Shown in pieces: positions 36,434 through 46,377 of a stretch of DNA of 64,000 nt. A program made the translations under genes and the position numbers. The notes beneath the pieces are model-generated. The model ran no database searches. It was not told where the DNA came from and saw nothing but the letters and a program-made list of their open reading frames with translations. How positions within the stretch are numbered: position 1 is the stretch's first letter; each line of letters opens with the position of its first letter. This DNA is from Minwuia sp. (GTDB taxonomy: Bacteria; Pseudomonadota; Alphaproteobacteria; Minwuiales; Minwuiaceae), in NCBI GenBank assembly GCA_029210175.1, contig JARGPL010000015.1, positions 62,001 through 126,000 on the forward strand, in the 5' to 3' direction.

Positions 36434-37609
36434 TTACTTGTAGGGATCAGCCGCGTCACGCAATCCATCACCCAGGAAGTTGAACGCCAGCACGACGATG
36501 ATCACCGGCACCATTGGCCACAGCAGCCAGGGCGTCAGCACGACGGCGTTGAGGTTCTGCGCTTCGTTCAGCAGAACACCCCATGACGTTATCGGTGGTC
36601 TCAAGCCAATGCCAAGGAACGACAGCGCTGTTTCACCCAGGATCATGGCCGGGATGGACAGGGATGCGGACGCGATCAGATGGCTCATGAAACTCGGCAG
36701 CAGGTGGCGACCGATGATCCGTGTGGGACTTGCCCCCATCAACTGCGCGGCGACCGTGAAGTCTTCTTCCCGCAGCGCCAGCAGCTTCGATCTGACGGCG
36801 CGCGCCAGTGATGGCCAGTCGAACAGGGCCAATATGACCGTGATGCCGAAATAGATGAACAGGGGTGACCAGTTGGCGGGCAGGGCCGCCGACAGTGCCA
36901 TCCAGAGCGGCAGTTCCGGGAAGCTGCGGATCATTTCGATGATCCGCTGGATGATGTTGTCGACCCAGCCGCCGTAGTAGCCGGAAATACCGCCCATCAC
37001 GAGACCCATGATGAACGACAGGGTGATGCCGATCAGGCCGACGGTCAGCGAAATGCGTGCGCCATAGATGATGCGACTGAAGATGTCGCGACCCAGTCTG
37101 TCGGTCCCGAGCAGGAAGAACGTTCCGCCCTCCGCCGGGCAGACAAAGTGGAAGCTGCCGTCGATCAGGCCGAGGTAAGTGTACTCGTCACCCAGGCAGA
37201 AGAATCGCAGCGGCTGGACCTGGGTCTTGTCCTCCGTATAGATGCGCTGGCGCATCACCTGGTCCTTGGTCAGTTCGTAGCCATAGACGAACGGCCCGAC
37301 GAACTCCCCTTCATGGAACAGGTTGATCGACTGCGGCGGTGCCAGGATGTGCTTCGCATCGCGGGTGTGCAGATCGTAAGGCGCAATCATCTCACTGATG
37401 ATGACCGAGAAATAGAACACCAGCAGGATGATGCCCGCGACGACGGCTACCTTGTGGCGCTTGAACTTCCACCACATCAGCTGCCACTGGGACGCCAGGT
37501 AGAATTTCTCCTGCTCCGGCGTCAGGGTTTCGCGCGACTGGGGATCGAACGGGCGGTCGTCGACCCAGTGATCCAGCTGCTGCTTGTCGTCCTGATCGGT
37601 GACACTCAT
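36434..37609 (-). CDS. Peptide-type ABC transporter permease (DppC/OppC family)
   Basis: 391 residues, longer than OppC (about 300). The extra length is a soluble insert between helix 1 (VAVVAGIILLVFYFSVII) and helix 2, including FFCLGDEYTYLGLIDGSFHF and FLLGTDRLGRDIFSRI. The permease core has five further helices and the EAA loop FTVAAQLMGASPTRIIGRHLLP. Similar inserts occur in a subgroup of oligopeptide/oligosaccharide importers. The start overlaps the stop of the partner permease (ATGA at 37606-37609). The insert may contact the large binding protein. The substrate could be peptide or oligosaccharide. Confidence 0.9.
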   Translation of the reverse strand: MSVTDQDDKQQLDHWVDDRPFDPQSRETLTPEQEKFYLASQWQLMWWKFKRHKVAVVAGIILLVFYFSVIISEMIAPYDLHTRDAKHILAPPQSINLFHEGEFVGPFVYGYELTKDQVMRQRIYTEDKTQVQPLRFFCLGDEYTYLGLIDGSFHFVCPAEGGTFFLLGTDRLGRDIFSRIIYGARISLTVGLIGITLSFIMGLVMGGISGYYGGWVDNIIQRIIEMIRSFPELPLWMALSAALPANWSPLFIYFGITVILALFDWPSLARAVRSKLLALREEDFTVAAQLMGASPTRIIGRHLLPSFMSHLIASASLSIPAMILGETALSFLGIGLRPPITSWGVLLNEAQNLNAVVLTPWLLWPMVPVIIVVLAFNFLGDGLRDAADPYK

Positions 37610-38631
37610 TTCGCGACACCTCCGCCAAGACGAATTCGGGGATCAAGCGCTGCCAGCAACAGGTCCGAAATCAGCATGCCGATAACCGTCAGGCCCGCGA
37701 GGAACATCAGGATCGAACCGGCGAGATACTGATCCTGGCTCTGCAGTGCCTGCAGCAGGATCGGTCCCAGGGTCGGCAGCTGCATGACAACGGCAACGAT
37801 TGCGGACCCGGATACGATGGACGGCAGCAGATTGCCGATGTCGGCGATGAACGGGTTCAGGGCCATGCGCACCGGGTATTTCATGATCAGCTTGCCCCGC
37901 GGCACGCCCTTGGCGCGGGCGGTGACAACATACTGACGCTGCAGTTCATCCAGCAGATTGGCGCGCAGGCGACGGATCATGCCCGCGGTGCCAGAGGTGC
38001 CGATGACAATCACCGGCGCGACGAGGTGGGCAAGCACGGACCCTAACTTGCCCCAGGACCAGTCCTGGCCAAGATATTCCGGGTCCATCAGGCCGCCGAT
38101 GGACACGCCGAACCAGAGGTTGGCGAAATACATCATGATCAGCGCCAGCAGGAAGTTCGGTGTCGCCAGACCAAGGTAGCCGAGGAAGGTGAAGCCATAG
38201 TCACCGATGGAATACTGCCGCGTCGCGGAATAGACCCCGATCGGGAACGACACAAGGTAGATGAAGAAGATGGTGGTGAAGTTCAGGATGCAGGACAGCA
38301 GCACACGGTCGCCGACCACGTCCGACACCGGCATGTCCTGTTCGAACGCCCAGCCCCAGTTGCCCTGCAACAGGCCATTGAAGCCGGCCGGACCGGGCCA
38401 GAAGCCCATCCACATGCCGTACTGGATGATCTCCGGCTGATCCAGGCCATATTGCTGGCGCAGGAACTCGACCTTTTCCAGTGCCGCTGCCTCGCCCTGT
38501 GCCTGAAGTTCCTGCACAAGGTTCGACAGGTAGTCGCCCTCTGGCAGCTGAATGATCACGAACGTGATCACGGAAATCGCGATCAACGTCGGGATCATGA
38601 TCAGCAGGCGATGAATGATGTAGGTGAACAT
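37606..38631 (-). CDS. Peptide-type ABC transporter permease (DppB/OppB family)
   Basis: 341 residues with six helices. The N-terminal MFTYIIHRLLIMIPTLIAIS is the OppB signature, followed by a periplasmic loop (residues 30-130) containing LRQQYGLDQPEIIQYGMWM. The EAA loop near residues 230-255 reads VVTARAKGVPRGKLIMKYPV. It pairs with the OppC-like permease. It follows the binding-protein gene by 23 bp and overlaps the next permease by 4 nt. An inner membrane protein of a binding-protein-dependent importer. Confidence 0.9.
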   Translation of the reverse strand: MFTYIIHRLLIMIPTLIAISVITFVIIQLPEGDYLSNLVQELQAQGEAAALEKVEFLRQQYGLDQPEIIQYGMWMGFWPGPAGFNGLLQGNWGWAFEQDMPVSDVVGDRVLLSCILNFTTIFFIYLVSFPIGVYSATRQYSIGDYGFTFLGYLGLATPNFLLALIMMYFANLWFGVSIGGLMDPEYLGQDWSWGKLGSVLAHLVAPVIVIGTSGTAGMIRRLRANLLDELQRQYVVTARAKGVPRGKLIMKYPVRMALNPFIADIGNLLPSIVSGSAIVAVVMQLPTLGPILLQALQSQDQYLAGSILMFLAGLTVIGMLISDLLLAALDPRIRLGGGVAK

Positions 38632-38654
38632 CCGCTTTTACATCTTTCCGACGG

Positions 38655-40595
38655 TCAGGACCGGTTGCGCAGTTCTTCTGGCTCGTACCAGAAGCTGTCG
38701 GGGCGATAGAGCCCGAAATACGCACCGGGGTCCCAGTGATAGATACCTTCGCGAGGCACATTCCGAAGGCCACGCCGAACGACGATGGGTTGGGGAACGG
38801 AAGAAAGAATGCCGATCGAATAGATCTCTTTGGCATTGATCTCCAGAATCTGTTCCCAGATCTGCTTCTTGACGACGGGGTCGGCGGCCAGGTTCCACTG
38901 CTCGACCAGGCTGACCAGGCGTGCAGGGGTCTCCATGTCCGGGGCTTCGCCCATGGTGCCGCCGGATTCGTAATACAGACCCCATTTCGGCCACTGCAGG
39001 CCCAGCTGGCTGGTGGGCGCGAGCTCTTCCGGGCTTGTCTGTGCGGTCGCCAGCCCGGCCTGAATGCCGGTGGAGACCGAAATCTGTGCCAGACCGGCGT
39101 AGACGCGGTTGCGGAAGGTGTCGCGCTGGGATGGCTTGATGAACATCTTGACGCCGACTTCGCGCCAGGTTTCCTCGATCAGCTCCAGGATGTCCGTCAG
39201 CTGCGGGTCTTCGCCCGATGTCTCGACAATCAGTTCGAGCTTCCGGCCATCAGGCAGGATGCGGATGCCGCCCGGGCCCTTCTTCGACAACCCGATTTCA
39301 TCCAGCAGGCGACGGGCTTCCTTCTTGGAATAGCGCGTCCATTCGCCAGCGTATTCGGGCTTGTAGAGCGGGCTGCGCTTCAGAACCAGGTTATTGGCGG
39401 ACGCCGCATCGCCAAAGAAGACCACTTCGTTGATCAGGTCACGGTCAATCGCCAGTGACAGGGCACGGCGGAATCGCACATCCCGGAACAGTTCCCGGTA
39501 AACCGGGTCATCGTAGTTCAGGTTCGGGTACATGGCGACCGTGGCACCCATTGCCTGCCGCCAGGCGTAGGTATCGTAATTGCCACGATCCTCCGCCTGT
39601 TTCAGGAATGTCCAGTCGGTCAGGGCCAGACCCAGTGCCTGCAGATCGGTCTGGCCGGAACCGGCCTGGGCCGCGATCAGGGCAGGGGCAGCAACGGTCA
39701 GGATGAAACGGTCGACATAGGGCAACTGGCGACCGTTCTCGTCGACCTTGTGATAATAGGGATTGCGCAGTCCGACATAGCGGCCCGACGACTTGCTCTT
39801 GGATGAATTCTTCCAGGGCTGCAGGGTCGGCTGCTTGATGTTGTCGAAACGGTACATCCGGTCGCGCCGGTTGTGCAGCGAGGCCCAGCTTGGTCTGCGA
39901 CTGTCCTCCAGCGCCTGAGCCAGCTTGTCCGGGTCAGCATAATTGACATGGAACTGCCGCAGGTAATGCGCCGGACGATAGATGAACAGCGGCGAGGCAC
40001 CGGCAATCCGGGGCAGGAAGTACGGGTTCGGTTTCGGCCAGGAATAGCGGACGGTCAAACTGTCGGGAAATTCGACGACCGGCGGGGAGCCATCGACCAG
40101 CATGTAGGCCGGGATGCCGCCGGGGTTCAGTTCCTCATTCAGGACCACGTCCTGCCACCAGTAGCGGAAGTCCTCTGACGTGAAGGGCTTGCCATCGGAC
40201 CATTTGTGTCCGCGCCGCAGGTGGAAAGTGAAGATACGTCCCTCATCCACATCCAGCTCACGCACCAGATCAGCGTTCAGGTCGTAGTTCTCATCATAGC
40301 CGACGAGCCGCGCGTAACTGTAGACCACCATGTGGCGCAGATAGCGTGCGCGGGGGATCAGCATGTTGATGTCGCCACCATGCAGTCCGGGCGCGCCGTT
40401 GCCACTGGCAAAGCTGACTCTCAATGGCTCGTCCGGAACCCGTTCCTGGACAGGCGGCAGTTCACCGTTCTGCACGGCCTCCATCAGCAGCGGTGTTTCG
40501 ATCAGGGTCTGCGCGTGTGCGGGCAGGGATGTGCCTGCCGCGACGCTCAGGGCCACGACAGCGCTCAAGACCATGCCGGATGCCCGGAACATCAT
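38655..40595 (-). CDS. Family 5 extracellular solute-binding protein (ABC importer)
   Basis: 646 residues, at the long end for this family. The signal peptide ([20 protein letters not shown], then GTSLPAHA) leads to the periplasm. Typical blocks are TFHLRRGHKWSDGKPFTSED near residue 130, FRDVRFRRALSLAIDRDLIN near 370, and LDEIGLSKKGPGGIRILPDG. The large size fits peptide, oligosaccharide or antibiotic-like cargo, as in DppA/OppA/YejA relatives. The start overlaps the stop of the double-ATPase gene (ATGA), so all four transporter genes are expressed together. Confidence 0.92.
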   Translation of the reverse strand: MMFRASGMVLSAVVALSVAAGTSLPAHAQTLIETPLLMEAVQNGELPPVQERVPDEPLRVSFASGNGAPGLHGGDINMLIPRARYLRHMVVYSYARLVGYDENYDLNADLVRELDVDEGRIFTFHLRRGHKWSDGKPFTSEDFRYWWQDVVLNEELNPGGIPAYMLVDGSPPVVEFPDSLTVRYSWPKPNPYFLPRIAGASPLFIYRPAHYLRQFHVNYADPDKLAQALEDSRRPSWASLHNRRDRMYRFDNIKQPTLQPWKNSSKSKSSGRYVGLRNPYYHKVDENGRQLPYVDRFILTVAAPALIAAQAGSGQTDLQALGLALTDWTFLKQAEDRGNYDTYAWRQAMGATVAMYPNLNYDDPVYRELFRDVRFRRALSLAIDRDLINEVVFFGDAASANNLVLKRSPLYKPEYAGEWTRYSKKEARRLLDEIGLSKKGPGGIRILPDGRKLELIVETSGEDPQLTDILELIEETWREVGVKMFIKPSQRDTFRNRVYAGLAQISVSTGIQAGLATAQTSPEELAPTSQLGLQWPKWGLYYESGGTMGEAPDMETPARLVSLVEQWNLAADPVVKKQIWEQILEINAKEIYSIGILSSVPQPIVVRRGLRNVPREGIYHWDPGAYFGLYRPDSFWYEPEELRNRS

Positions 40596-42490
40596 GCTGC
40601 AAGCTCCTTCGGGTCAGCGGACGTGGACGCGCGCACGAAGTGTTCTTCCCCCAGATCGATCAGGGCCATCGGGCTGGAACCATCGACCGTGAAGGGCGCA
40701 GGCCATTCGGAGGGAATGGATGCCTTGCCCTCCATCAGGGCCGTCAGGTCGAGGCGGTCAGAGGGATCGGGCTTCGGCACCGCCTTCAGCAGTGCCCGCG
40801 TATAGGGATGCACCGGATTGCGGAAAAGTTCGGCCCGCGGCGCGGTTTCCACCAGCCGTCCCTGACACATGACAGCGATCCGGTCGGCCATGTAATCGAT
40901 GACCGCCAGATTGTGCGACACGAACAGATAGGTCAGACCCATCTTTTCCTTCAGGTCCTTCAGCAGGTTCAGCACCTGCGCCTGGATGGACACATCCAGC
41001 GCCGACACCGGCTCGTCACAGATCAGCAATTCAGGCTGCAGGGCCAGTGCGCGCGCGATGCCGATCCGCTGTCGCTGACCACCGGAGAAGCTGTGCGGAT
41101 AGCGGCGCAGGAAACGCACGTCCAGCCCGACGAGCGACATCAGTTCCTTCACCCGCTCGACGCGCTCTTCCTTGTTGGCGACCTTGTGGATCACCAGCGG
41201 CTCCGAGATGATATCGAACACGGTCATGCGCGGGTTCAGCGACCCGAACGGATCCTGGAACATGAACTGCACCTTGCGGCGATAGTCGAACAGCTTCGAC
41301 CCGCGCAGCTTCAGCACCTCCACCTGGGTGCCGTTTTCGTTGAACAGGACATCGCCGCTGTCGGGACCCAGCGCACGCATGATGACCTTTGACGTCGTGG
41401 TCTTGCCGCAACCGGATTCACCAACCAGCCCCAGGCATTCGCCCTTGTTGATATGGAATGAAACATCATCAACGGCCAGGATGCGCTTGCCTTCCTTCGG
41501 CGAAAGGATGCCCGTCTTGCGGGTGCCGTAACTCTTGGTCAGGCCGCGTACTTCCAGCAGCGGCTTGTGCGCGTCAGGCGCATTTTCGGGCCAGGGCTTG
41601 CGGGGCTGCAACAGGGCGCCATCCAGCTGGGCCTTGATTTCCCGGATCGGCACCAGCCGTTCCCCTTCCGCCATGTCGAAGCGGGGGACAGCACGCAGCA
41701 GGGCCTGAAGGTAGGGATGCTTCGGCGCGGCAAACAGGTCCTTCAGGGTGCCGCTTTCCATCACACGCCCGTGGTACATGACGACGATCTCGTCAGCCAT
41801 GTTGGCCACCACACCCAGATCATGCGTGATCATCAGGATGGCCATCCCCAGTTCCTTCTGGAGGTCGTTCATCAGTTTCAGGATCTGGGCCTGAATGGTC
41901 ACATCCAGGGCGGTCGTCGGCTCATCCGCGATCAGCAGGGCAGGGCGGCAGACCAGTGCCATGGCAATCACGGCGCGCTGGCGCAGGCCGCCCGACAGTT
42001 CGAACGGGTAGGTGTTCAGGGCCTTCTTCGGGTCAGGAAACCCGACGAGGCGCAGCATTTCCTCGGAAATCTCCAGGCCCTGCTTGATGTTGGATCGTCC
42101 GTGAACACGCAGGGCTTCCGATACCTGATCACCAACGGTGTGCAGCGGTGACAGGCTGGTCATCGGTTCCTGGAACACGATGGAAATCCGGTTGCCCCGG
42201 ATGTTGCGCATTTCCTGGCCGTCGCGCTTCAATTTGGTGATGTCGACGAAGCTGCCGCGCTTTTGCGTGTCGAACAGCAGGATCTCGCCCTGATTGATCT
42301 GCGCCGCCTTTGGCAGGATGCCCATCAGAGCCTGCGAAATGACAGTCTTGCCGGACCCTGATTCCCCCACGAGGGCCACGGTCTTGCCTTCCGGCACGCG
42401 GAACGAAACGCCATCGACAGCCTTGACCACGCCCTCAGGCACATGGAATTCGACCTTGAGATCGCGAACGCGCAAAACGTTCGTGCTCAT
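40592..42490 (-). CDS. Double ATPase of peptide-type ABC importer (OppDF fused)
   Basis: 632 residues holding two complete nucleotide-binding domains, equivalent to OppD plus OppF in one chain. Domain 1 has Walker A GESGSGKT (41-48 region), signature LSGGLRQR and Walker [13 protein letters not shown]. Domain 2 has [24 protein letters not shown] and [12 protein letters not shown]. Each has the ROCK-type C-terminal extension ([24 protein letters not shown]). It energises the two permeases. The ATG overlaps the stop of the small PH-like gene, placing the transporter in the same coupled array as the glycosyltransferases. Confidence 0.93.
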   Translation of the reverse strand: MSTNVLRVRDLKVEFHVPEGVVKAVDGVSFRVPEGKTVALVGESGSGKTVISQALMGILPKAAQINQGEILLFDTQKRGSFVDITKLKRDGQEMRNIRGNRISIVFQEPMTSLSPLHTVGDQVSEALRVHGRSNIKQGLEISEEMLRLVGFPDPKKALNTYPFELSGGLRQRAVIAMALVCRPALLIADEPTTALDVTIQAQILKLMNDLQKELGMAILMITHDLGVVANMADEIVVMYHGRVMESGTLKDLFAAPKHPYLQALLRAVPRFDMAEGERLVPIREIKAQLDGALLQPRKPWPENAPDAHKPLLEVRGLTKSYGTRKTGILSPKEGKRILAVDDVSFHINKGECLGLVGESGCGKTTTSKVIMRALGPDSGDVLFNENGTQVEVLKLRGSKLFDYRRKVQFMFQDPFGSLNPRMTVFDIISEPLVIHKVANKEERVERVKELMSLVGLDVRFLRRYPHSFSGGQRQRIGIARALALQPELLICDEPVSALDVSIQAQVLNLLKDLKEKMGLTYLFVSHNLAVIDYMADRIAVMCQGRLVETAPRAELFRNPVHPYTRALLKAVPKPDPSDRLDLTALMEGKASIPSEWPAPFTVDGSSPMALIDLGEEHFVRASTSADPKELAA

Positions 42491-42996
42491 GTTTCTTCGT
42501 CTCCCGGTTCGGTCGGCAGGTTCAGCCCGATCGCTTCGGCATTGTGCCGTGAGACGCCATCCAGACGTGCCCCATGGGCCAGAGCCCTGCGGCAGACGAT
42601 GTCGGCAAATGCCGGAAAACCGTCAAGCGTCTGGTCGACGCGGATCGTGGTGCCGCCCCCCTTGATGACCAGTTGCATCCAACCTGCCGAGCGGTCTCGC
42701 CAGGTCGAATAATATCTTATTCGCACATCCCTTATGGCATCCCAGGTAACGGAACGATGAAAGGTGCCAGCGATTCTGATGGTCGCTTCATCCACCTCGA
42801 TCCGGCTCAGGTGCCGCATCGCCGTCCGTATCCCGTATGCCGCAAAGAGGGCTGCAAGCCCCCCAAGCAGGGAAAACATGACAGAAGAGAGTTCGACAAA
42901 CAATGCCGGTGCACCGAATGTTGTGAGGCCGATCACGGCGCGCCCATAATCGCGAAACATGGCCCGACCGGGGTATCGCCAGGTTCGTGGTGTCAT
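42487..42996 (-). CDS. Small membrane protein with PH-like domain, function unknown
   Basis: 169 residues. Two closely spaced hydrophobic segments (about residues 19-33 and 38-60, with SSVMFSLLGGLAALFAAYGI) anchor it. A likely PH/YdbT-like beta domain follows (IEVDEATIRIAGTFHRSVTW, DIRDVRIRYYSTW-like, and a GWMQLVIKGGGTTIRV strand pair). The C-terminal tail is acidic. It starts 4 nt inside the COG4671-like glycosyltransferase gene end and ends 4 nt inside the ABC ATPase gene. No function is recognised. Membrane organisation of the glycosyltransferase/transporter group is conceivable. Confidence 0.7.
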   Translation of the reverse strand: MTPRTWRYPGRAMFRDYGRAVIGLTTFGAPALFVELSSVMFSLLGGLAALFAAYGIRTAMRHLSRIEVDEATIRIAGTFHRSVTWDAIRDVRIRYYSTWRDRSAGWMQLVIKGGGTTIRVDQTLDGFPAFADIVCRRALAHGARLDGVSRHNAEAIGLNLPTEPGDEET

Positions 42997-44132
42997 GGCG
43001 CTACACCCCGCAGAATCCGTGATGTTGCTTGCCGCCCATCGTCCAGCGTGACGCGGTGTTTCACGGGCTGGGCAAGGGCTGCGCCCAGATCAACCGCCCG
43101 CGACAGGCTTTCCGGCGAAAGCCGGTCCTCCGGCACGATCGGATACCCGAGACGCGCGAAGCTGTCAGCCCGGCGGGTCTGCTCGGTCTCCGACCCGCCG
43201 GCGAATGGCACCAGAACCGCCGGCGTGCCGGTGGCAAGCAGTTCGGCCGCCGTGTTGTAGCCGATCTGGCAGATGGCCAGACGGGCCGCCGCCAGTCGGT
43301 TCGTGAAATCCGGGGCGACAGGTTCGAATATCGCGCCTGCACCCGCAAGTTCACGCCAGCGATCCAGATTTGCCCCGGGTTCGTCGCGCCCGTGCCGGAA
43401 CCGCCAGGGCAGATGCGCCAGCTGCGTGGTGTTGCGGGCTGCGGCCGCCGCTTCGAACAATGCCGCACCCACGGCACCGCCGCCAGCGCTCACCAGCACC
43501 TCCTGCGGTTCATCGTTCCCGGTGCCGCAACTGGCGATCGCGTTCGTCAGATAGCCGGTATGAAACAGGTCGCCCCGGAAGTGATCCATGAAGGGTGCGC
43601 TGTCGGCAAAGGGAATGAAATCCTGATCACCATGCACGACGACACACCGATAATACCGGTTCAGCCATTCCAGCATTTCGCCCTGCCGATGCGGGCGCTG
43701 GTTGACGATGTCGCGCACGGAGCAGGCGATGGTGTGACAGTGACGATCCCGCCGCGCCAATTCGAGCAGTGGCAGAAGTTCGAATCGCAACTGTCTGCGG
43801 CCAAAGGGAAACAGTTCGGTGACCAGGACCTCAGGGCGGATATCTTCATACAGATTGAGCAGCCTGTTGCACCGGTCCCGCCGGAAGTTGTCATCGATTG
43901 CCTGACCGTCAGCATCGACCAGACTGCTGAACGAAACATCGGCGGCACGCAGTGAAGGCAATTGCATCCGCCGCACCCCGGGGCGCGTGACGATCTGCGG
44001 TGCCGGACGCCCACCGGATACCAGCGCCACGTCCTTGCCGGCCCTGTCCAGTGCGTTGGCAAGTTGCGCCGCCCGGCTCAGGTGGCCGACACCCAGCAGG
44101 TGCTGGACATGGATCATCACCCGTCCGCTCAT
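42993..44132 (-). CDS. COG4671-like predicted glycosyltransferase (MurG-like fold)
   Basis: 379 residues, no signal peptide. The N-terminus VMIHVQHLLGVGHLSRAAQL is the hallmark of the COG4671 predicted glycosyltransferases, followed by LVSGGRPAPQ and ELFPFGRRQLRFELLPLLE. The C-terminal donor-binding half contains AICQIGYNTAAELLATGTPA and VLVPFAGGSETEQTRRADSF, like MurG. Donor and acceptor are unknown. It overlaps the histidine phosphatase gene by 4 nt upstream and the PH-like gene by 4 nt downstream. The set of two glycosyltransferases plus a phosphatase points to synthesis of a glycoconjugate or a small glycosylated metabolite. Confidence 0.8.
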   Translation of the reverse strand: MSGRVMIHVQHLLGVGHLSRAAQLANALDRAGKDVALVSGGRPAPQIVTRPGVRRMQLPSLRAADVSFSSLVDADGQAIDDNFRRDRCNRLLNLYEDIRPEVLVTELFPFGRRQLRFELLPLLELARRDRHCHTIACSVRDIVNQRPHRQGEMLEWLNRYYRCVVVHGDQDFIPFADSAPFMDHFRGDLFHTGYLTNAIASCGTGNDEPQEVLVSAGGGAVGAALFEAAAAARNTTQLAHLPWRFRHGRDEPGANLDRWRELAGAGAIFEPVAPDFTNRLAAARLAICQIGYNTAAELLATGTPAVLVPFAGGSETEQTRRADSFARLGYPIVPEDRLSPESLSRAVDLGAALAQPVKHRVTLDDGRQATSRILRGVAP

Positions 44133-44725
44133 CGCGCTGCATCCTGTCGCCTGATCAGCGGAACATTCAGGCGTTCAACCGTCAGTTCGTCCCCATCAAA
44201 GTGAAAGGTCTGTGCCATCTGCCAGGCAATCTTCTCCGGCGGTGACCCGGACATGTCCCAGCCGGTGGCGCGTGCCAGTGCCGCCCGGATCATGCCCTTG
44301 TGGCTGACCAGCACCAGCGCATCCTCGTTTCTGGACCGAAGCAGGTCCAGCAGCCGCGCGCCCACTTCTGCCGGTGTTTCCCCACCAGGGGCGCGCATGT
44401 GGATGCCCAGGCGTTCAAGCCGCGCCATACCCGCCGCGTCCTGGCGCATCAGTTCGGCGTGGGTGTGACCTTCCCAGTCACCAAAATTCATTTCAATCAG
44501 ACGGTTGTCGGTGAATATTGACTGGTGAGATGAGATGATTCGCGCTGTTTCCATTGCCCGGGTGAGCGGGCTGCTGATCCAGGTTGGCGCATCCAGGTCC
44601 GGCGGCAGAGCCAGGCCGGTCAGCGCTGTACGCCCGGCTTCAGACAGTGGAACATCGGTCCGCCCCTGGATGCGCTTTTCTGCATTCCAGGCGGTCTTTC
44701 CGTGGCGGAGCATCACGACCCGCAC
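44129..44725 (-). CDS. Histidine phosphatase (phosphoglycerate mutase-like) family protein
   Basis: 198 residues. The catalytic RHG motif is in MLRHGKTAWNAEKRIQGRTD, the second Arg in SSPLTRAMETA, Glu in MNFGDWEG, and the second His in LVSHKGMIRAAL. Such enzymes dephosphorylate sugars, nucleotide-loop intermediates (CobC) or phosphoproteins. No cobalamin genes are nearby, and the position between two glycosyltransferase genes (13-nt and 4-nt overlaps) favours a sugar-phosphate substrate. That assignment is inference. Confidence 0.88.
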   Translation of the reverse strand: MRVVMLRHGKTAWNAEKRIQGRTDVPLSEAGRTALTGLALPPDLDAPTWISSPLTRAMETARIISSHQSIFTDNRLIEMNFGDWEGHTHAELMRQDAAGMARLERLGIHMRAPGGETPAEVGARLLDLLRSRNEDALVLVSHKGMIRAALARATGWDMSGSPPEKIAWQMAQTFHFDGDELTVERLNVPLIRRQDAAR

Positions 44726-45810
44726 GATGCACCTGTCACGTTGCGGATGATCCGGTCGATCCTGCGCGTGGCGCCATCGAAGCCATGCAGGCGTGACGCA
44801 CGTCGCCAGGCGGCACTGCCGAGGCGTTGCCGCTGCTGCGGATTCCGGATCATGCTGGCAATGGCCTGTCGCAAGGCATGATCATTCTCCGGTGGTACCA
44901 GAATTCCGGTTTCAGCGTGTGCCACGACATCTGGCACGCCACCAACACGTCCGGCGACGATGGGCAGGCCATGGCAGCATGCTTCCACCAGTGCCATGCC
45001 AAACGCCTCATTCACCGCTGGCCATACCATGAGGTCATGGTCGGCGATGATCCGCCCAAGGTGGGATGGCGGCATGGTCCCGGTCCAGGTCACGCGTTCC
45101 CGCACGGGCTGGAACGCGGCGCGGATTCGTCGGGACATCGGGCCACCCCCGACAATGGTCAGGTGCCAGTCCGATGCGCGCAACCCACGGACAGCGCGTG
45201 CCAGGGCGCGATAGGATTGCAGCTTGTCGCCGCCGCGCATCATGCCGATGGCCAGCAGCCGGACAGGTCCTGCGGCGTGCTTTCGTCTGCCGGGCCTGAC
45301 GCGACCGCGAATGAACGGGTGCAGGTGATGCAGTCTTTCCGGGACCACCAGCCCGCCCAGCCCGTCCATGTCTGCACGGTTGAGCGCGATGACAGCACCA
45401 GCCTGGATGATCGCCTGCAGCGCCGTTTCGGCGAATATGGCCCAGGGGCCTTGCATCCGCTTCCCGGCATGGCTGGCTTCCGCCACGACATAGGGAATGC
45501 CAAGTGCACGACAGACCGATGGTCCGATCAGATCAGGCGCCTTGTAGTAGAGATGATAGGTAAACCAGAGATCAGGCGGCGCGGTCTTGTACAACGCGAG
45601 CAATCGCGCGACTTCCTGTTTGCCCATGTCCAGCAGGTCGGCCTGCGTCTGGCTGTTTCCGGCCGGTTCACGCGTCCGCAGCTGCGAAGCGACATCTACC
45701 TGATGCCCGGCATGTCGCAAGGCCGCGATCAGCAGGCGGGCGATCTGCCGGTCGCCGGACGGCACCGGGTTGTCGGGCGGCTTCAGCGGGGCATGAAAGG
45801 CGATGCGCAA
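44713..45810 (-). CDS. GT4-family glycosyltransferase
   Basis: 365 residues. It begins MRIAFHAPLKPPDNPVPSGD, with the Gly-rich acceptor-side loop, and ends with the GT-B donor motif region NEAFGMALVEACCHGLPIVA, then GGVPDVVAHAETGILVPP, where the EX7E motif is complete. It is predicted to be cytoplasmic or membrane-associated. Substrates are unknown. It starts 12 bp after the coq7 gene and overlaps the phosphatase gene by 13 nt. It is the first of the glyco-genes in the minus-strand array. Confidence 0.88.
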   Translation of the reverse strand: MRIAFHAPLKPPDNPVPSGDRQIARLLIAALRHAGHQVDVASQLRTREPAGNSQTQADLLDMGKQEVARLLALYKTAPPDLWFTYHLYYKAPDLIGPSVCRALGIPYVVAEASHAGKRMQGPWAIFAETALQAIIQAGAVIALNRADMDGLGGLVVPERLHHLHPFIRGRVRPGRRKHAAGPVRLLAIGMMRGGDKLQSYRALARAVRGLRASDWHLTIVGGGPMSRRIRAAFQPVRERVTWTGTMPPSHLGRIIADHDLMVWPAVNEAFGMALVEACCHGLPIVAGRVGGVPDVVAHAETGILVPPENDHALRQAIASMIRNPQQRQRLGSAAWRRASRLHGFDGATRRIDRIIRNVTGASCGS

Positions 45811-45822
45811 GCGACCAGCGAT

Positions 45823-46377
45823 TCAGATACGGCTCGACAGCCAGATCGCCAGCCGTGACCCGGCCTTGATCCCGCCGGTCAGCACGCCGTAGCCCGGTGC
45901 GTCTGCTGCGTCATGAGCCCGGGCGATATCGCGGTGTTCCACCTCTTCGGCGCGGAAGGTCTCGATGGTTTCCTGCAGTTCCGGTTCCACACCATCGGCG
46001 GCCAGTTCAGCGGTCTGCCGGGCATAGTGGGCGTCGATCACTTCCTCGACCGCTTCCGTGCAGGCCATCGCCGCCTTCTCGCCCATGAGGGCCGTGCCAG
46101 CGCCCAGCGCGTACCCGGCCACGTGCCAGAGTGGCGACAGCAGTGTCGGGCGGACCTGGCGTTCGTTCAGCAGGTCATCGAAGGTCCGCAGGTGTTTCTC
46201 TTCCTGCGCCGCCATATGCCGGATCGTGTCACCGGCTGGCTTGTGGCCAAGAACCGCAAGCTGCCCCTGATAGATACGCCGGGCACCGTATTCACCGGCC
46301 TGGTCGACGCGCAGGATTCGTTCCAGCCGGGTCTTCCGATCCATGTCGCCTGGCAGGTGGGCGGCTGTTGGTTGCAT
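45823..46377 (-). CDS. coq7: Demethoxyubiquinone hydroxylase family protein (Coq7-type)
   Basis: 184 residues. The di-iron carboxylate ligands of the Coq7/CLK-1 family are visible: EYGARRIYQGQL, MAAQEEKHLRTF, ACTEAVEEVIDAHY and FRAEEVEHRDIA. It would hydroxylate demethoxyubiquinone in the penultimate step of aerobic ubiquinone synthesis, at the inner membrane. A polyprenyl diphosphate synthase for the quinone side chain lies at 60.6 kb. The ATG shares a base with the dsbB stop, so dsbB and coq7 are coupled. Whether it belongs functionally with the glyco-genes downstream is unclear. Confidence 0.92.
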   Translation of the reverse strand: MQPTAAHLPGDMDRKTRLERILRVDQAGEYGARRIYQGQLAVLGHKPAGDTIRHMAAQEEKHLRTFDDLLNERQVRPTLLSPLWHVAGYALGAGTALMGEKAAMACTEAVEEVIDAHYARQTAELAADGVEPELQETIETFRAEEVEHRDIARAHDAADAPGYGVLTGGIKAGSRLAIWLSSRI

